DNA of 64,000 nucleotides from Bacillota bacterium (GTDB lineage: Bacteria; Bacillota_I; Bacilli_A; RF39; UBA660): contig SVAQ01000001.1 in the NCBI GenBank assembly GCA_015059305.1, forward strand, positions 160,337-224,336, read 5' to 3'. A program made the translations under genes and the position numbers. Below the pieces are notes generated by a model. The model did no database searches. It was not told the DNA's origin and worked only from the letters and a program-made list of their open reading frames with translations. Each line of letters opens with the position of its first letter. Position 1 is the stretch's first letter. Below are positions 32,720 through 41,076 of the stretch, in pieces.

Positions 32720-33964
32720 TTAATTATCAAAAAAATATCCATATATCTTCCCTAGTAGCGAATTATCGGAAATATTAACTCTCTTATGAGTGCCTCCAAA
32801 ATCTTCTTGCTCATCTAATGAAAATATCGAAAATTCTACATTTCTTAATTTCAATCTACTATTATAGTATTTTATCATACCTAACGCAACAGAGTATTTA
32901 TTATTGCGAGCCCCTATTTCAGTAATATCCCCAACTCTTACAATGTTACCAAACAAATTTTCAAGTAAGCGATTTAAATAGGTTATCTCACTTATTCCTC
33001 CTGAAACTATTATATACCTAATTTCCTTCTTTGTTAAGAGGTTAATTTGCTTTTTAACCAAATTAAATAGTTCATTTAACCTCGATATTGCCACAGCACT
33101 AACATCATATTGATTAATTTTTAATGCTTCGCCATTTATATCTTTTACTAATATTGTTTCGGATGGTTGAGCAGCATGAATGTCTGATACAACCAGTCTT
33201 TCCTTTAAATAACAAGCATCTTTTTTAGGAATTTTAAAAACATAAGCAATATCATTATCAATATTACTAGTTCCCATATCGATTACTTCACACGCTGTTA
33301 AAATTCCTTTATTAAAAATTGATACTGTAGTATTGCTATATCCCACATTAACTACAGCTCCAACTTGCTTATTAGTTTCAGATGTCTTAAATTGATAATA
33401 ATCAGCTAAAGGACTAACACAAATATCTATAACTTTAACACCTATTTTCTCTAAACATTTTATAATTGCAGCACTATTATTTTTGGGAATAACTACCGCT
33501 ACATCATTAATTGTAAGCTTATTAGCAATCATATTAACCGGACTTTGAACTGTTTCTTCATCATTTATAATAAATTTAGTAGGTAAAATAGAAACTAATT
33601 CTTTGTTTTCACTAACTTTATTATAAACACTAGCTTGCATCGCTCTAATTAAATCATTATGTGTAATTATTTTATCTTCACTAGTTATAGTCGAAGAACC
33701 ACTAGAAATAAAACATTCTAAATTATAGGCAGGCACACTAACTAGCACTTTTTTAACTGGTAATCCAAGCATATCTTCAGCCTTTTTAAAAGCCTCTTTT
33801 AATGCTAATTCAGCACTTTCCGAATTAACAATGTAACCTTTTTTAATACCTTGAGAAACCACATCAACACATGTTAAAACATTCAACTTATTCTTTTGAA
33901 TTTCACCTACAATAAGTTTTATACTATTTGAACCAATATCTAAACTAGCAATGATTTTTCTCAT
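32720..33964 (-). CDS. ftsA: Cell division protein FtsA
   Basis: Actin-like membrane tether for FtsZ. About 414 residues: SLDIGSNSIKLIVGEIQ (phosphate 1), the 1C domain with the SHS2 fold, VVNVGYSNTTVSIFNKG (phosphate 2) and VSGGISEITYLNRLLENLFG (adenosine site). The C-terminal amphipathic segment (LLGKIYGYFFDN) is short but Phe/Tyr-rich, consistent with membrane targeting. Start 33964 is chosen because AGGTGGAG lies directly upstream and the protein then begins MRKIIASLDIG. Confidence 0.94.
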   Translation of the reverse strand: MRKIIASLDIGSNSIKLIVGEIQKNKLNVLTCVDVVSQGIKKGYIVNSESAELALKEAFKKAEDMLGLPVKKVLVSVPAYNLECFISSGSSTITSEDKIITHNDLIRAMQASVYNKVSENKELVSILPTKFIINDEETVQSPVNMIANKLTINDVAVVIPKNNSAAIIKCLEKIGVKVIDICVSPLADYYQFKTSETNKQVGAVVNVGYSNTTVSIFNKGILTACEVIDMGTSNIDNDIAYVFKIPKKDACYLKERLVVSDIHAAQPSETILVKDINGEALKINQYDVSAVAISRLNELFNLVKKQINLLTKKEIRYIIVSGGISEITYLNRLLENLFGNIVRVGDITEIGARNNKYSVALGMIKYYNSRLKLRNVEFSIFSLDEQEDFGGTHKRVNISDNSLLGKIYGYFFDN

Positions 33965-34022
33965 ACTCCACCTATTTTTCATACTTAATTATACCGAAAT
34001 ATAAAGGCTTTATCAAGCATAA

Positions 34023-34051
34023 TTGACATTTGCAAAGAATAACATTATAAT
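34023..34051 (+). promoter_or_regulatory. Perfect SigA consensus promoter for the serine hydrolase
   Basis: TTGACA, 17 bases, TATAAT, all consensus, ending 21 bases before the ATG at 34073. AAGGAAA serves as RBS. Strong constitutive expression is expected. Confidence 0.9.
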
Positions 34052-34072
34052 ACAGGTCTAAGGAAAATTTAT

Positions 34073-35548
34073 ATGGAAAAAAAAGAAATTGATAGAGTTA
34101 TTACAAATTATGTAGAAACTTTATACAATAATCAAAATATAACTGATACTCCTCATTTAAGAGGGTTATATTCTAAAGAAGAATATAATGATTTATTAGA
34201 AGATGTCGTAGCAATCTTAAAAAATAATCCTAATCCAGATATTGATCAATGTCGATCTGAGCTTTTACAAAAAAGTGGAATTATGGAATTAATTCATGAA
34301 TTTATTTTAGATCGTCAACTGACACCAGGAATGGTTGTATCCTTTGGTAGTGAACTAAACAAAGATACTATAGTATGTGGGAATAAACAGGAAGTATTAT
34401 ATCAAGAAGATCATTTTATTTCAGCACCTTTACCAATGACTGAAAATACAATATTTGATATGGCCTCAACATCAAAATTATTTACCGCTATTTCAATATT
34501 AAAATTATGCGAAGCTGGATTAATTGATATGCATGAGCCTGTAAGAAAATATGAACCACGTTTTCAAAATTTGGGAGATATTACAATATTTGATTTAATT
34601 ACTTTTAGTGTTCCCGTTCGTTCAATAGGAAGAATAGATGCTGCAAAAACGCCAGCTGAAGCGGCTATGCTAACATTTACTTTAACAAAAGAAGAACAGC
34701 ATGATCCAACATTCCCTTACACTGACATGGGATGTATTGCATTAAAACACGTAATTGAAAATGTCTCTAATATGACACTTCGTCAGTTTATTCAAGAAGA
34801 AATCCTTGATAAATGTCATATGAACTCAACATTTTTAAATGTACCTCAAGATTTAATTCCTCAAGTTGCAAACGAAAACTATTCATCAATTGTAGATTCT
34901 AAAGGAAATATTTTAACAAGATATAATAACACTCCGGGTACTGTACATGATCCTAAAACTAATGCATTAGGCCATCGCTTTGGTATCGCTCCTGGACATG
35001 CCGGATTCTTTTCTACAGCTCAAGATCTTCAAAGTCTTGCTTCATGTCTTGTTAATTATGAATTATTAAGTAAAGATAGTACACTACAACTAGGTCAAAA
35101 TGTTGTTGGCGGTCTTGTTAGAAATAATAATGGAGAGCTTGTATTTAATTGCCATCACGGACTTTTAACATACGTCAAACAAGCTGATCCATATTACTTA
35201 TCTATCGTTCAACCATTTCTATCAGGAAAATCATTTGCATCACCGGGTTTTGCAGGAACATCACTATGTGTTGATCCAATAAATAAAGTTTCAACATTTA
35301 TTGGATCCACTAGATTACATAATCGAATATATTCAGTAAGTCCAACACAATATGATAATATTGTTAAATATGATTGTGGATTAAGGGAATATATTAGCCC
35401 TACTGGACAAAGAAAAGTTTATTCAAAAACCTTTAGTAAAGATTGTGCCGCTATTACAAAAGCCACAATGAAATTATCTTTACAATATCGTTTGCTTGAA
35501 CAAGTATTAGGTCAAAGCAAGGAAATAAAAAGGACATATCACATATAA
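34073..35548 (+). CDS. Beta-lactamase/serine hydrolase family protein
   Basis: 491 residues. A helical N-terminal region of about 90 residues precedes a class C beta-lactamase/DD-peptidase fold. SASTSK-type motif appears as DMASTSKLFTAISIL (nucleophile Ser, Lys two turns on), a YxN-like motif as PYTDMGCIAL (Asp in place of Asn), and HAGFFSTAQDL near the third motif. No signal peptide, so it may be cytoplasmic, which is unusual for cell-wall peptidases; an esterase or D-amino-acid peptidase is possible. It is alone, with its own consensus promoter and terminator. Confidence 0.82.
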   Translation: MEKKEIDRVITNYVETLYNNQNITDTPHLRGLYSKEEYNDLLEDVVAILKNNPNPDIDQCRSELLQKSGIMELIHEFILDRQLTPGMVVSFGSELNKDTIVCGNKQEVLYQEDHFISAPLPMTENTIFDMASTSKLFTAISILKLCEAGLIDMHEPVRKYEPRFQNLGDITIFDLITFSVPVRSIGRIDAAKTPAEAAMLTFTLTKEEQHDPTFPYTDMGCIALKHVIENVSNMTLRQFIQEEILDKCHMNSTFLNVPQDLIPQVANENYSSIVDSKGNILTRYNNTPGTVHDPKTNALGHRFGIAPGHAGFFSTAQDLQSLASCLVNYELLSKDSTLQLGQNVVGGLVRNNNGELVFNCHHGLLTYVKQADPYYLSIVQPFLSGKSFASPGFAGTSLCVDPINKVSTFIGSTRLHNRIYSVSPTQYDNIVKYDCGLREYISPTGQRKVYSKTFSKDCAAITKATMKLSLQYRLLEQVLGQSKEIKRTYHI

Positions 35549-35577
35549 GCATAGACAATAAGCTCTATGCTTTTTTT
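35547..35577 (+). terminator. Terminator after the serine hydrolase
   Basis: AAGCATAGA and TCTATGCTT form a 9-base stem with an 8-base loop, then a T-run. Confidence 0.88.
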
Positions 35578-35581
35578 CAAC

Positions 35582-35619
35582 AAAAAAACTATTAACAAAA
35601 TTGCTAATAGTTTTTATTT
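35582..35619. terminator. rplT operon terminator
   Basis: AAAAACTATTA and TAATAGTTTTT form an 11-base stem; on the reverse strand it ends the infC-rpmI-rplT transcript with a T7 run. Confidence 0.85.
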
Positions 35620-35624
35620 TTAAA

Positions 35625-36170
35625 TTAATTTAAAGCAGCAATTAATTCATCTTTTTTCATTGATGAATAACCTTTAATACCAGCTTCTTTAGCAAGTGCT
35701 TTTAATTCAGTAAGTGTTTTAGTTGTTAAATCTTCTTTAACTTCCTTTTTTACTTCAGCTTTTGGAGTAGTTTCTTTCTTTTCTACTTTTACTTCAGCAG
35801 CTTTAACTACTTCACCATTTAAAGCTTTTTTTGCAGTTTCTACTAAAGCTGCAAATGCTTTAGGGTCATCGATTGCAATTTCAGAAAGCATCTTACGATT
35901 GATTTCAATGTTAGCTTTTGCAAGACCATTAATAAATCTTGAATAGCTAATATCATTCATTCTACATGCAGCATTAATTCTTGTAATCCATAATTTTCTA
36001 AAATTTCTCTTATTTTGTTTACGATCACGGTAAGCATATGCTCCACTATGGAATAATTGTTCTTGAGCTGTTTTATATAATCTATGTTTACTTCCAAAAT
36101 AACCTTTAGCTGCTTTTAAAACTTTTCTTCTTCTAGTTTTAGCAACTGTTCCGCCTTTAACTCTTGTCAT
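35625..36170 (-). CDS. rplT: Ribosomal protein L20 with extra C-terminal SAP/Rho-N-like domain
   Basis: 181 residues; L20 is normally about 118. The L20 part is complete ([59 protein letters not shown]). After it comes a charged Lys/Glu/Val linker of about 30 residues, then a helix-extended-loop-helix module, [20 protein letters not shown] and KDELIAALN, with the pattern of SAP or Rho N-terminal domains, which bind nucleic acid. In Bacillus, L20 also represses its own operon through the infC leader; a leader of that type is present here. No frameshift is needed to explain the fusion. Confidence 0.93.
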   Translation of the reverse strand: MTRVKGGTVAKTRRRKVLKAAKGYFGSKHRLYKTAQEQLFHSGAYAYRDRKQNKRNFRKLWITRINAACRMNDISYSRFINGLAKANIEINRKMLSEIAIDDPKAFAALVETAKKALNGEVVKAAEVKVEKKETTPKAEVKKEVKEDLTTKTLTELKALAKEAGIKGYSSMKKDELIAALN

Positions 36171-36182
36171 CTTTTACCACCC

Positions 36183-36377
36183 TTATATTACGTTTGAAAG
36201 ATTAGATCTTTCTCCCTTAGCTAAAACGCCTTTGTTTCTTCTTTGTCTAACTGCTTTAGCTGTATCCTTTCCAGTTTTGTGATTTCCATTACTCTTCTTA
36301 TAAGTAATAGTTCCATTTTTCTTTTTCTTTAACACTTTACTACTTGCTTTATGTGTTTTTTGTTTACTTTTTGCCAT
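36183..36377 (-). CDS. rpmI: Ribosomal protein L35
   Basis: 64 residues, very basic: KQKTHKASSKVLKKKKNGTI and RQRRNKGVLAKGERSNLSNV. Standard place between infC and rplT. GGAT-type RBS upstream. Confidence 0.93.
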   Translation of the reverse strand: MAKSKQKTHKASSKVLKKKKNGTITYKKSNGNHKTGKDTAKAVRQRRNKGVLAKGERSNLSNVI

Positions 36378-36395
36378 TTTTGCAATACATCCTTT

Positions 36396-36917
36396 CTATT
36401 TTTTTGGCGATAACATCATAAATACTTGACGTCCTTCGATTTGAGGTTTTGTTTCAACATCTGCAACATCTGATAATGCTTCTGCAAATCTTAAAAGTAC
36501 ATCCGATCCTAATTCAGGATGGGCAATTTGTCTACCTTTAAAACGAATAAACGCTTTTATCTTATGTCCTTTTTTCAAATATTCTGCAGCATTCTTACGA
36601 CGTGTTTCAAAATCGCCTACATCAATTGTTACAGATAAACGATACTCTTTAACTTCTTTGCTATTTTCTCTTTGTTTCTTTTGAGCTTCTTTTAGTTTCT
36701 TTTGTTTTTCATAACGGTACTTATTATAGTCCATTACTTTTGCAACTGCAGGAACTGAAGTTCCACTCATTAAAACTAAGTCTAACCCAGCATAATTTGC
36801 TAAAGTTAATGCATCGCTTAATTTTTTTACACCTAATTTTTCTCCATTAGGTCCTATTACCATTAATTCTTCTACCTTAATTTGGTTATTGATTGGTAAT
36901 TCCTCAATCTTTGCTAT
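36396..36917 (-). CDS. infC: Translation initiation factor IF-3, with ATA start codon
   Basis: Keeps 30S subunits free and checks start codons. 173 residues from an ATA at 36917: the N-domain reads AKIEELPINNQIKVEELMVI then GPNGEKLGVKKLSDALTLAN; the C-domain has KVMDYNKYRYEKQKKLKEAQ and FKGRQIAHPELG. No ATG/GTG/TTG gives the family's N-terminus (first ATG is 18 codons in). GGAGG lies exactly 9 bases before the ATA. Non-standard starts are known in infC of many bacteria and allow IF-3 to limit its own translation. Confidence 0.88.
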   Translation of the reverse strand: MAKIEELPINNQIKVEELMVIGPNGEKLGVKKLSDALTLANYAGLDLVLMSGTSVPAVAKVMDYNKYRYEKQKKLKEAQKKQRENSKEVKEYRLSVTIDVGDFETRRKNAAEYLKKGHKIKAFIRFKGRQIAHPELGSDVLLRFAEALSDVADVETKPQIEGRQVFMMLSPKK

Positions 36918-36940
36918 AAAAAATCGCCTCCATACAATTT

Positions 36941-37054
36941 AAAAGATGGATATCACTATCCACCTTAAAAAACTTAAAATCAAACATTTAGGTTTTTTAC
37001 CCATTGATATTCTGCTCAATCAGGTGGATATAAAATCGCTTTCCTTTAAATAAC
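36941..37054 (-). promoter_or_regulatory. L20-type attenuator leader of infC-rpmI-rplT
   Basis: The 5' leader can fold two ways on the reverse strand. TATCCACCT (37030-37022) pairs perfectly with AGGTGGATA (36965-36957) as a long-range helix; alternatively GGTGGATA pairs with TATCCATC (36952-36945) as a hairpin followed by TTTT. These exclude each other, the arrangement expected for the Bacillus L20 leader, where L20 binding promotes termination. Confidence 0.65.
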
Positions 37055-37060
37055 AATCAT

Positions 37061-37090
37061 ATTTTACACTATTTAGTTTATGATTGTCAA
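37061..37090 (-). promoter_or_regulatory. infC operon promoter
   Basis: Perfect TTGACA, 18 bases, TAAAAT on the reverse strand, about 145 bases before the infC start. Confidence 0.78.
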
Positions 37091-37126
37091 CCTATTTTTT
37101 GATTATTATTTCTCTTTCTTTGTATC

Positions 37127-38158
37127 TTATTTTTTAGCTGTTTTACCACCAATTGATTTAAAGCCATAATGTTCTCTTACTTGATTTTCTAATTCAAGAG
37201 ATAACTCTTTATCATTTTTCAATAGAGTTCTAACATTATCTCTTCCTTGACCAATCTTTTCTCCTTTATAGGAATACCATGCTCCACTTTTATCTACTAT
37301 ACCAATTTCAGCAGCCAGATCAACAATTTCACCTTCCCTAGAAATTCCTTCACCATATAATATATCTACTGATGCAGTTTTAAAAGGTGGAGCTACCTTG
37401 TTTTTAACTACTTTTATATTCATCTTATTACCTAAAACTTGATCCCCGCTTTTTAATTGTTCGCCCTTACGAACATCAAGACGAATACTTGCATAGAATT
37501 TTAACGCTCTTCCACCTGGAGTAGTTTCAGGGTTACCAAATAAAACTCCTACTTTTTCTCTTAATTGATTAATAAAAATAGCGGTCGTTTTAGTTTTATT
37601 CATGCTTCCAGATAATTTTCTTAACGCTTGACTCATAAGTCTAGCTTGTAACCCTACATGTGAGTCCCCCATTTCACCATCAATTTCCGCTTGAGGAACT
37701 AATGCAGCAACGGAATCGATTACAACCAAATCAACTGCCTCACTTTTTACAAGTGCATCACAAATTTCTAATGCTTGTTCACCAGTATCAGGTTGCGATA
37801 ATAATAGTTCGTTTATATCAACCCCTAGATTTCTTGCATAAACAGGATCTAGTGCATGTTCAGCATCAATAAACGCTGCTCTACCACCACTTCTTTGAAC
37901 CTCAGCTATCGCTTGAAGAGCAATGGTTGTTTTACCACTACTTTCTGGTCCATAAATTTCAACTATTCTACCCCTCGGATATCCGCCTACACCTAAAGCA
38001 ATATCTAATGTTAAAGAACCACTACCAGTTGTATCAATTTCTATGTGTTCTTCGCCACCTAGACGCATAATCGCACCAGCACCAAACTGTTTTTCAATAT
38101 CAGCAAGTACTTGCTCTAAAGCTTTGTCTTTATCCTTTGATTCTTTTGCTACTTTCAT
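37127..38158 (-). CDS. recA: Recombinase RecA
   Basis: Strand-exchange ATPase and SOS co-protease. 343 residues: Walker [14 protein letters not shown], Walker [16 protein letters not shown]1/L2 DNA-binding loops ([40 protein letters not shown]). The C-terminus is short ([10 protein letters not shown]) and lacks the acidic tail of E. coli RecA. AAAGGAG precedes the ATG. Confidence 0.97.
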   Translation of the reverse strand: MKVAKESKDKDKALEQVLADIEKQFGAGAIMRLGGEEHIEIDTTGSGSLTLDIALGVGGYPRGRIVEIYGPESSGKTTIALQAIAEVQRSGGRAAFIDAEHALDPVYARNLGVDINELLLSQPDTGEQALEICDALVKSEAVDLVVIDSVAALVPQAEIDGEMGDSHVGLQARLMSQALRKLSGSMNKTKTTAIFINQLREKVGVLFGNPETTPGGRALKFYASIRLDVRKGEQLKSGDQVLGNKMNIKVVKNKVAPPFKTASVDILYGEGISREGEIVDLAAEIGIVDKSGAWYSYKGEKIGQGRDNVRTLLKNDKELSLELENQVREHYGFKSIGGKTAKK

Positions 38159-38191
38159 TACGCTCTCCTTTTATTTAACTCTGACAAAATT

Positions 38192-38220
38192 ATTGTATCT
38201 TAATCAATTTCAAATGTCAA
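38192..38220 (-). promoter_or_regulatory. recA promoter
   Basis: TTGACA, 17 bases, TACAAT on the reverse strand, about 30 bases upstream of the recA start. Confidence 0.8.
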
Positions 38221-38228
38221 TATAAAAA

Positions 38229-38244
38229 CGCAAATGTTTGTTCG
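38229..38244 (-). promoter_or_regulatory. Degenerate LexA/DinR-like site upstream of recA
   Basis: The reverse strand reads CGAACAAACATTTGCG: a perfect CGAAC half-site and a poor second half compared with the Bacillus SOS box CGAAC-N4-GTTCG. It lies 8 bases upstream of the recA -35. Functional status is uncertain. Confidence 0.3.
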
Positions 38245-38260
38245 TTTCTATTTTATAATA

Positions 38261-38288
38261 AAAATAACTAGTTTTTTCTAGTTATTTT
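38261..38288. terminator. dnaB-dnaI terminator
   Basis: AAAATAACTAG and CTAGTTATTTT form an 11-base stem with a 6-base loop; T-run on the reverse strand at the end of dnaI. Confidence 0.85.
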
Positions 38289-39174
38289 ACTTCCTTCTAT
38301 TAATAGAAATAAGTTCTAAATCGACAGTTAATTGTTTAACTCTTTCTATTATTCTCCTAGCTTTAACTATATCTTGACTATCTTTAGATAAAGATAAATG
38401 TTTTTCTAGTTCTTCAATATTTAAATTACTAGTAAAAAATGTCGTTAGATGATTATTCATCCGACTTTGTAAAATAGTACCAAGAATTTCATCTCTTCCC
38501 CAATCACTGACTTTCTCTGCACCAATATCATCTATAAGCAAAATTTCTACGGTAGAATAATATCTAACTTTACTATCTAGTAAGTTAAAATTATCCTTAA
38601 GCAATCGAAGTAGTTCTGGAAAATATACAATTTCATAATTAGCTTTTTTCTTTTCTTTTAATTCATTTAATAAAGCCGCTATTAAAAAAGTTTTCCCACT
38701 TCCAAATGTTCCGTGTAAATATAATCCTTTATTAGTTTTAGTAATATCATAATTATCATAAAAGTTTTTTAACCATTTAATCAGTTCTACACGACTTTTA
38801 TCTGTAACATCTATATCTTTCATTCTAGCTTTAAGAAGTTCCATATTAGCATCTTTATTTTCCATATCTTCTTCATATTTTTTTAAATATTTACAAGGTA
38901 TATAATTAAATGTAACTTTACTACCACCCTTTTGTGGGTAATAAACATAACCACTGATATGATTTTTACACTTAGCTAGCCCCGGACATTTTTTACAATT
39001 TTCTAATTCATTTAAAGTATCCTCAAACGAAGATAAATTCTTTTTGATCTCTTCGTCTGTTAAAGACAATGATTTAATTAGTTTATTAAATTTAGGGTCC
39101 ATTTTTTTATTAACTAATTTTTCCTCTGTCACTTTATTTACACGTACTTTTAGGGTTTCATTAATACTTTCCAT
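38287..39174 (-). CDS. dnaI: Primosomal protein DnaI (helicase loader)
   Basis: AAA+ ATPase that loads the replicative helicase. 295 residues. N-terminal zinc-binding helicase-interaction domain with C(x2)C (ENCKKCPGLAKCKNHISG) and a later Cys (YIPCKYLKKY); C-terminal AAA+ with Walker A LHGTFGSGKTFLIAALL and Walker B VEILLIDDIGAE. Its ATG overlaps the dnaB stop by one base. Confidence 0.93.
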   Translation of the reverse strand: MESINETLKVRVNKVTEEKLVNKKMDPKFNKLIKSLSLTDEEIKKNLSSFEDTLNELENCKKCPGLAKCKNHISGYVYYPQKGGSKVTFNYIPCKYLKKYEEDMENKDANMELLKARMKDIDVTDKSRVELIKWLKNFYDNYDITKTNKGLYLHGTFGSGKTFLIAALLNELKEKKKANYEIVYFPELLRLLKDNFNLLDSKVRYYSTVEILLIDDIGAEKVSDWGRDEILGTILQSRMNNHLTTFFTSNLNIEELEKHLSLSKDSQDIVKARRIIERVKQLTVDLELISINRRK

Positions 39175-40442
39175 TACTTAAACTCCTTTAATAATTCTTT
39201 CAATTCTTCTGCCTCTTGCTCGCTAACTTCTTTCTTTTCAATATTTTCATTAAACCACGCAGGTTCAATAGCTTTTGTTTTTTCTTTTTCAGTGGCTTTC
39301 TTTAAACTTTTTTTATGTTCTTTTTCCGCGAATAACATAGCTTCTTCTGCAGTTTTCAAATCAGCTCGTTTCCACTGCGCTGCAACAGTTTCAACATAAT
39401 TAACAGTTAGTTTATTATTATTTTTACGCAAGCAATAATCCAAAAGAACATTCACTACAGCCGGTGTTAATTCTAAATCCACTAATAAAGATTCTACTAA
39501 TTTTAAATCTTTTGCAGTTGGACTAGCCCCTTTATTTTTATTTTTCAGGTAATCATATGGTGAAATATTTTCAAACATTGCCACAATTTGACCGCGTAAT
39601 GAATTATCACCAGAGGCTTTCTTTAAAAATTCTGGCTGAGTTCGATATACAATTGTCGGTAAACTATTTGAGGATAATTGATAATATTTTCTTACAGTAT
39701 TACGCAAAGTATTTTTATCAATCATACCAAACTCATTAATACTCATTCTTATATATTCTATCATTTTTAAAGTATCTATATCATAAATAAAAGATAAATT
39801 ATCAATTAGTTCTTTAGTCTTTTTATTAAATGCTTTATCAGACAAACTATCCTTTGGTATACTACTTGCAATTAAATCATAATCAATTTTGCTAGTAAGT
39901 TTTATTAAGGCAGCTTCTCTTTCTTTAATGTCGTCGACTTGATTGAAACTTTCCGATTTATACACTTCATCCATATTTTTAGTTATTTCTAAAAATCCAG
40001 AAAAGTCAAATTTCTTTTTCTGATATTGTTTTAAAATTTTTTCATATTCTTCAGAGCCAATATTGTTATATAAGACAACACTTAATATCGGATGATTTAA
40101 AAATTCTGAAGGATATAATGGAGAATATAATTCATATATATACACTAAGACATTTTCCTCTTTAACAAAAGACTTAACTAATCCTACTGCCTCAAGCGCC
40201 TCTCTAGCTTCTTTTAAATTTTTAGCGCTACATTTTAAAATGCTCATTAAATGATGATGTAACAAATATTCACTTTCTTCAGAAAATTTATTTAAATCTT
40301 GCCATAAAACTAAATATAATGAAACTGATAAAGAACCAATTATTGGCCCATAAAAAGTCATTAAGTTTTGTCTATCAACTTCACTTAATATTGTTTTATT
40401 TATAACCTTATAACGATCCGCTGGTAAAATTGAATAACTCAT
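39174..40442 (-). CDS. dnaB: Replication initiation protein DnaB (DnaD/DnaB family)
   Basis: Helicase co-loader of Gram-positive bacteria, not the helicase itself. 422 residues: N-terminal winged-helix DDBH1 domain (ILPADRYKVINKTILSEVDR; MTFYGPIIGSLSVSLYLVLW) and C-terminal DDBH2 domain (LVESLLVDLELTPAVVNVLL; NYVETVAAQWKRADLKTAEE), with a basic/acidic tail. Paired with dnaI as in B. subtilis; nrdR is not seen upstream. Confidence 0.92.
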   Translation of the reverse strand: MSYSILPADRYKVINKTILSEVDRQNLMTFYGPIIGSLSVSLYLVLWQDLNKFSEESEYLLHHHLMSILKCSAKNLKEAREALEAVGLVKSFVKEENVLVYIYELYSPLYPSEFLNHPILSVVLYNNIGSEEYEKILKQYQKKKFDFSGFLEITKNMDEVYKSESFNQVDDIKEREAALIKLTSKIDYDLIASSIPKDSLSDKAFNKKTKELIDNLSFIYDIDTLKMIEYIRMSINEFGMIDKNTLRNTVRKYYQLSSNSLPTIVYRTQPEFLKKASGDNSLRGQIVAMFENISPYDYLKNKNKGASPTAKDLKLVESLLVDLELTPAVVNVLLDYCLRKNNNKLTVNYVETVAAQWKRADLKTAEEAMLFAEKEHKKSLKKATEKEKTKAIEPAWFNENIEKKEVSEQEAEELKELLKEFK

Positions 40443-40510
40443 AGCAAGTCTCCTAACAAATATATATTATAAACGTATAATAACATAAAAACAAATAAAT
40501 TTGTACAAAT

Positions 40511-40533
40511 AAAAAAAGACAATAAATGCCTTT
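40511..40533 (-). terminator. greA terminator
   Basis: On the reverse strand AAAGGCA and TGTCTTT form a 7-base stem with one G-U pair, then a T7 run. Confidence 0.7.
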
Positions 40534-41012
40534 TATCTAACAATAGCTCTTGTCTTTTCTAAAATTGTAATTCTAGTTTTACCAATAGGAGTTTGACAAC
40601 TTACTGTTTCTCCAATATGTTTTCCATATATAGCCAGTCCTATTGGTGAACTTGTAGTTACTATACTTAAATCTTCTACCAATTCATCAGATATTGTTAA
40701 AATTGTTTCAATAGGTTCTTCACCTTCGTGGTGAATAAGTAATGTTACACTATCTCCTAATCCAACTACGTCTTCAGGAATCTCTAATTGATCAATGATT
40801 TCCGCATTATCTATTTCTGCTTGCTCATTTTGAATTAAAGATATTAATATAGTTTCTTGTTCCATCATTAATGCTTGACCAGCATTATAGCAAAAGCCAA
40901 TATGTTCATTATCCGCAGGATCTATTTCAGATCTACGAAGAGCATTAAGTTGTGATTGATAATGTGCAAGTCTTGCTTTTTTCTTTTCTAAATCACTACG
41001 AGTTAATTTCAT
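40533..41012 (-). CDS. greA: Transcript cleavage factor GreA
   Basis: Rescues backtracked RNA polymerase. 159 residues: N-terminal coiled coil (LTRSDLEKKKARLAHYQSQL onward). The tip carries DPADNEHIGF-like acidic residues (EIDPADNEHIG) in place of the more usual ENAEYHAAKE arrangement. The C-terminal FKBP-like domain (VGLGDSVTLLIHHEGEEPIE; SPIGLAIYGKHIGETVSCQT) is complete. AAGGT precedes the ATG. Confidence 0.88.
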   Translation of the reverse strand: MKLTRSDLEKKKARLAHYQSQLNALRRSEIDPADNEHIGFCYNAGQALMMEQETILISLIQNEQAEIDNAEIIDQLEIPEDVVGLGDSVTLLIHHEGEEPIETILTISDELVEDLSIVTTSSPIGLAIYGKHIGETVSCQTPIGKTRITILEKTRAIVR

Positions 41013-41076
41013 AAAAAATAAATACCTTTCTTCTCATTCGAGATGTTATTATATCAAAACAATCCCAAAAAGCAAA

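Noticed and set aside
36396..36863. infC starting at the first ATG
   Set aside because: This would delete the conserved IF-3 N-terminus, which is encoded in frame directly upstream behind a perfect GGAGG.
37660..37872. Rightward 70-codon ORF inside recA
   Set aside because: Antisense of a conserved coding region; Gln/His-rich composition is typical of a complementary frame.
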